Assembly: GCF_000019905.1 (NCBI RefSeq) | Contig: NC_010556.1 | Span: 2,010,001-2,074,000 of the forward strand | DNA length: 64,000 nt | From: Exiguobacterium artemiae 255-15 | GTDB lineage: Bacteria; Bacillota; Bacilli; Exiguobacteriales; Exiguobacteriaceae | Direction of reading: 5' to 3' | Shown here: in pieces, positions 60,983-64,000 of the stretch | Position numbering within the stretch: the first letter of the stretch is position 1 | Layout: each line of letters starts with the position of its first letter | Made by a program: the position numbers and the translations under genes | The notes under the pieces: generated by a model | Databases searched by the model: none | The model's input: only the letters and a program-made list of their open reading frames with translations | Told to the model about the DNA's origin: nothing

Positions 60983-62730
60983 TTCTCTTCCACCTCCTCT
61001 ACTTCAGTCGACACCGGTTCGTTTGCCTCTGTACCGGTGTCTGTCGTCGGCGGTTCCACCGTTTCCGTTGCTTCCGCTTCTGGATCGACCACGGCATCCG
61101 TCGCCGCGTCTTCCTTCGGCGCATCAGGATCCGCCTGGTTCGTTTCCCCTTTGATGACTTCCGCCGGAACGACCGTCAGACCGAATTGTCCGATGTAACG
61201 GGGTTCTTCCGTCGCCGTCTCATCCGTCGGTGTAATCGTCGTCGTCGGAATCTCTGCCCCGGTCGTCGGATCGATTGTCGTCGAAGTGACGACTTCCGCT
61301 TGCTCATTCATCGTTTTTGTCGTGACGTTCGTTAACGTCACCCCCGTAAAGGCTGTATCCGTCAGCAGTTGACGGTAAAACCCGTTTAACTCATCTAACG
61401 TCTCGAACTGGGCATTCATCGTGACAAGGTGATCCGCGCCATAAGCAAACTGCAGGATGTAACCGCGTTCCGGCAAATAACGCGTAATCCGTTCAAGGGT
61501 CGGAACAGCCGGACGTGGTGTTGCTTCAAGATCATCGACTGTTTGTTTCAGCTGCGCGACTTCTTGTTTGGCGGATTGGGCCGATTCCGATTGTAGCGTC
61601 CGGACGATTTGAATCTGGTTGTTCGCGGTTTCAATCCGATCGGCAAATTGATCGGTCTGCCAGTAGAGATATCCTCCGGCCATCCCGCCGAATAACAACA
61701 AGATGAGGGAAGCAACAAGCGGAAACTTTGGAGCCACATCACTGTCCGGCAACAAGTTAATCCGGTCTTTATGGACCGTTGCTAATCCAACGAGGGGTAA
61801 GTAAGCTTTTGGAATCGATTGACCTGCCACATCAAGTACATCCGGTAATTGTTCCAACCGGACATCAAAATTCGTTTCAAACCGGCGGACCAGCTCCTCT
61901 TGAAACGGAAAATCTCCAGTCAGCATGACGCGGCTAATTTCCCGCCCGTCCCTTGCTAACGAGAAGCGATAGAAATCAAGCACGCGTGAAAATTCCAGTA
62001 ACATCTCTTCCAAGATGAATTCGACGTTGGTATCGTCCGATTGATACCGGTAATGCAACCGGTCCTCGATGACATCGACTTCCCAGGCATTCGCGACAAA
62101 CGTATCGACTGAACGAATCAGACGCGGTATCTTGTCTTCAATGATGATCAGCTGATGATTCGTCGCGTTGACGTTCCAAATCAATAGATTACTGTCGGCT
62201 TCGACCTCATACAGCGCATCGAGACCAAAAAACGTTGCCAGTGGCTGGGGCTCAGCTGCCACGAGACGGATATGTTTTTTCCGGAACAGTTCCATGTACT
62301 GTTTTAACGCTTCGTTCGGTGCCGCATACAACATGATTTCCCGTTTACCGTCTTCTTCGAGCAGCGTGTAATCAAAATACGGTTCTTCAAACGGCAGGAC
62401 GATGCTGTGTCCCAATTCCATAAACAAATATCCGCGAATCTGATTCGTCTCGACCGTCTCCGGAATTTCGAGTTTCCGGGCCAGGACGAGTGATCCGTCA
62501 ATCGCCAAGACCGCTTGCGAACCGCGGGGAACCTTTAACTTCGCCAGTAAGCTGTCAAAAATCAGATCAAGCGATGCTTCCGGTTGGAGCCACCCCCCTT
62601 GAAGGGTTCCGGGCGGTAACGAGACGACGCCTCGTCGTTTGATAACACCCTTTTTAACGACCGCTCCAAAAATCCCGACATCTGTGAAATTAAAGTAAAT
62701 ATATGTACCTCTGCGCCGAGCTTGCGCCAT
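60979..62730 (-). CDS. PilM-PilN fusion protein of the type IV pilus
   Basis: 583 residues. Residues 1-~320 are a PilM-like actin-fold domain (LAIDGSLVLARKLEIPE, EEPYFDYTLLEEDG, SRVMLTGDF). It runs into INLLP at 324-328, the motif with which free PilN binds PilM, then a membrane helix (~336-357), a coiled coil (~360-400), a PilN-type ferredoxin-like domain (~415-525) and an acidic Thr/Glu-rich tail (~530-583). In most species PilM and PilN are separate proteins. No frameshift or internal start is needed; the join is continuous. Confidence 0.85.
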   Translation of the reverse strand: MAQARRRGTYIYFNFTDVGIFGAVVKKGVIKRRGVVSLPPGTLQGGWLQPEASLDLIFDSLLAKLKVPRGSQAVLAIDGSLVLARKLEIPETVETNQIRGYLFMELGHSIVLPFEEPYFDYTLLEEDGKREIMLYAAPNEALKQYMELFRKKHIRLVAAEPQPLATFFGLDALYEVEADSNLLIWNVNATNHQLIIIEDKIPRLIRSVDTFVANAWEVDVIEDRLHYRYQSDDTNVEFILEEMLLEFSRVLDFYRFSLARDGREISRVMLTGDFPFQEELVRRFETNFDVRLEQLPDVLDVAGQSIPKAYLPLVGLATVHKDRINLLPDSDVAPKFPLVASLILLLFGGMAGGYLYWQTDQFADRIETANNQIQIVRTLQSESAQSAKQEVAQLKQTVDDLEATPRPAVPTLERITRYLPERGYILQFAYGADHLVTMNAQFETLDELNGFYRQLLTDTAFTGVTLTNVTTKTMNEQAEVVTSTTIDPTTGAEIPTTTITPTDETATEEPRYIGQFGLTVVPAEVIKGETNQADPDAPKEDAATDAVVDPEAEATETVEPPTTDTGTEANEPVSTEVEEVEEN

Positions 62731-62748
62731 ATGTATGTTCTTCCTTTC

Positions 62749-63507
62749 CTAGAGGAACAGATCGAGATAAAGCTTCACCCAATCGTCCGCGAAATAATAT
62801 GTCAGTAATGTTCCGACTGCGATCGAGGGAACAAACGGAATCGGTTGTTTTCGTTCAACGCGTTTGAAACCGAGTAACCCCAGTCCGATGATCGATCCGA
62901 CGAACGCGGAAACAAACAGGGCGATGACGACGTGTAACGGACCTAAAAAAATCCCGAGCACACCAAACAACTTGACGTCTCCTGCCCCCATCCCTTGTCG
63001 TGACGCAAGAAAGATCACGAACAATAGAAAGAATCCGACGAATCCGCCAATAATTGGATTATACCAGTTCTCAAGGGGAGAAAGGTAGCGAACAATCAGA
63101 CTAATCGGTAAAAAGAATAATAAGATTTTGTTCGGAATCAACATGTAGGCAAGATCGGACATGACGAGGATACTGAGCAGGCTCGTCAGCAGAATCGACA
63201 GGATGAATTGCATCGACCAACCGAACTGATAAAAGGCATAAGCATACAAAATCCCGCCGAGCAATTCGAGTGCCGGATACTTGATCGAAATCGGTAACTG
63301 GCACGTCCGACATTTGCCGCGCAAAACGAGATAGCCGATGACCGGCGTCAGTTCAAGCGGACCGAGGACATGACCACAGTTCGGACAATGCGAGCGCGGA
63401 CGGACAATCGATTCCCCGACCGGGACCCGTAAGCCGACGACGTTCGTAAAGGATGTCACGAGCATCCCAATCAGAAAAAAGTAAACCGTAAAGACGACTG
63501 TCATCAT
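62749..63507 (-). CDS. Prepilin peptidase (PilD/ComC type)
   Basis: 252 residues, about seven to eight membrane helices. N-terminal methylase-associated domain with the zinc cysteines in HCPNCGH and CRTCQ; peptidase aspartates in SDLAYMLIP and GAGDVKLFG. It trims and N-methylates type IV prepilins. AAGGAGGG precedes the first of two ATGs. Near maf/radC, as comC is in B. subtilis, but here within a pilus cluster. Confidence 0.94.
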   Translation of the reverse strand: MMTVVFTVYFFLIGMLVTSFTNVVGLRVPVGESIVRPRSHCPNCGHVLGPLELTPVIGYLVLRGKCRTCQLPISIKYPALELLGGILYAYAFYQFGWSMQFILSILLTSLLSILVMSDLAYMLIPNKILLFFLPISLIVRYLSPLENWYNPIIGGFVGFFLLFVIFLASRQGMGAGDVKLFGVLGIFLGPLHVVIALFVSAFVGSIIGLGLLGFKRVERKQPIPFVPSIAVGTLLTYYFADDWVKLYLDLFL

Positions 63508-63533
63508 ACAGTTCCCTCCTTAAAAAAGTTCAG

Positions 63534-63556
63534 AAAAAAACCCCCGAGATGGGGGT
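63534..63556 (-). terminator. Terminator of the pilin gene
   Basis: Minus-strand CCCCC-ATCTC-GGGGG hairpin followed by T7. Pilin messages are often made in excess by partial termination here; that use is inference. Confidence 0.8.
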
Positions 63557-63561
63557 AGATA

Positions 63562-64000
63562 TTATTTCACTTCAATTGCTGAGCGTTTAAGAGCATCTGA
63601 AGATACTCCATCAAAATATTCGTTAGTAGTTTTTTTGCTGTTAAGCGTTACTGTGTAAGTATATTTTCCCTTTACTTCTTTTACGAGTACAAATGAATCT
63701 TTGTACTCTGCATCAGAGTTTAAAGAGTCTTTCATAGTATCAATATATTTACTTAACGATTCTTTACGTACAGGTACTTTATCTCCAACTGGTGTAGATG
63801 TTATTTCTTCCCCGCCTTCGTTAATACCTAAAATAATCGACTCACCAGCTTGAATCGGATTAGAAGATGCGTATAACTTCGCAGCCGAAACCAATTGTTT
63901 CGCATCGGACACAACCGCATCCTTACGTGAGTTTTCAATCAATCCGCCGATGGCGACGACAGCGATTGCTGCAATGATTCCTAAGATAACGACAACAACG
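63562..64000 (-). CDS. Type IV pilin-like protein, N-terminal part outside the window
   Basis: The frame enters from the window edge and is open for 145 codons. The first visible residues VVVVILGIIAAIAVVAIGG continue as LIENSRKDAVVSDAKQLVSAAKLY, the hydrophobic helix and amphipathic spine of a class III signal pilin; the GFTLIE cleavage site must lie just beyond 64000. The head domain (~110 residues) lacks a cysteine pair. Followed by the prepilin peptidase gene, so it is probably the major or a minor pilin of this system. Confidence 0.88.
   Translation of the reverse strand, partial: VVVVILGIIAAIAVVAIGGLIENSRKDAVVSDAKQLVSAAKLYASSNPIQAGESIILGINEGGEEITSTPVGDKVPVRKESLSKYIDTMKDSLNSDAEYKDSFVLVKEVKGKYTYTVTLNSKKTTNEYFDGVSSDALKRSAIEVK

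Overview
The window looks like a chromosomal segment of a Gram-positive bacterium of the Bacillales, most probably Exiguobacterium or a close relative. The main evidence is gene order. Long blocks match the Bacillus subtilis chromosome gene for gene: fabH-fabF / trpS / opp; greA-udk-trmR-mltG-DUF1292-yqgF-ireB-alaS-recD2; TPR-mnmA-nifS-cymR-rarA-tcdA-6S RNA-aspS-hisS-dtd-rel-apt-recJ-secDF-yajC-tgt-queA-ruvBA; nadA-nadC-nadB-nifS-niaR; obg-Spo0B domain-rpmA-prp-rplU; minD-minC-mreD-mreC-mreB-radC-maf-prepilin peptidase. Sporulation genes that sit inside this order in Bacillus (bofC, safA, spoIVFA/FB, spoIIB) are absent, while an RNase G gene and a type IV pilus cluster are present. The genus is inference from these traits; no rRNA lies in the window.

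Layout. 1-6.6 kb is the most plastic part: the start of one peptide-binding lipoprotein gene, a DUF3899 membrane protein, T-box-controlled trpS, and a second peptide-binding lipoprotein gene enclosed by two near-identical, inverted IS30-family elements, each with its own 4-bp target duplication. 6.6-8.9 kb is the fabH-fabF operon under a clear FapR operator. 8.9-19.4 kb holds mtnN, greA, udk, trmR, mltG, two tandem DUF1292 genes, yqgF, ireB, T-box-controlled alaS and recD2. 19.4-25.6 kb holds a VOC protein, a TPR protein, the mnmA / cysteine desulfurase / cymR sulfur-transfer operon, rarA and tcdA. 25.6-31.5 kb holds a 6S RNA gene, a DASH-type cryptochrome/photolyase, a 40-residue protein gene, mpg, and the T-box-controlled hisS-aspS operon. 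31.5-43.8 kb holds dtd, rel, apt, recJ, secF, secD, yajC, tgt, queA, ruvB and ruvA. 43.9-49 kb is NAD synthesis (nadB-nadC-nadA facing nifS-niaR). 49-53.3 kb is a CorC-type protein, obg, a Spo0B-domain protein and the L27-Prp-L21 operon. 53.3-60.2 kb is rng and cell shape / division genes (mreBCD-minCD, radC, maf). 60.2-64 kb is the 3' part of a type IV pilus operon, including a PilM-PilN fusion.

The genes work together in recognisable modules. Cysteine desulfurase and MnmA make the thiolated wobble uridine of tRNA, and CymR ties this to cysteine supply. A second, dedicated NifS next to niaR probably builds the iron-sulfur cluster of NadA. Prp trims the N-terminal extension of L27. Three T-box leaders couple trpS, alaS and hisS-aspS to tRNA charging; position argues that the hisS-aspS leader reads an Asp codon. 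Most of the window is conserved core genome. The observations most worth a second look are the IS30 pair, the unannotatable-by-ORF 6S RNA and 40-residue gene, the PilM-PilN fusion, the DASH photolyase / mpg insertion, the split SecD/SecF and the Spo0B-domain protein in a locus otherwise free of sporulation genes. I did not find a CRISPR array, tRNA, rRNA, prophage or defence system.
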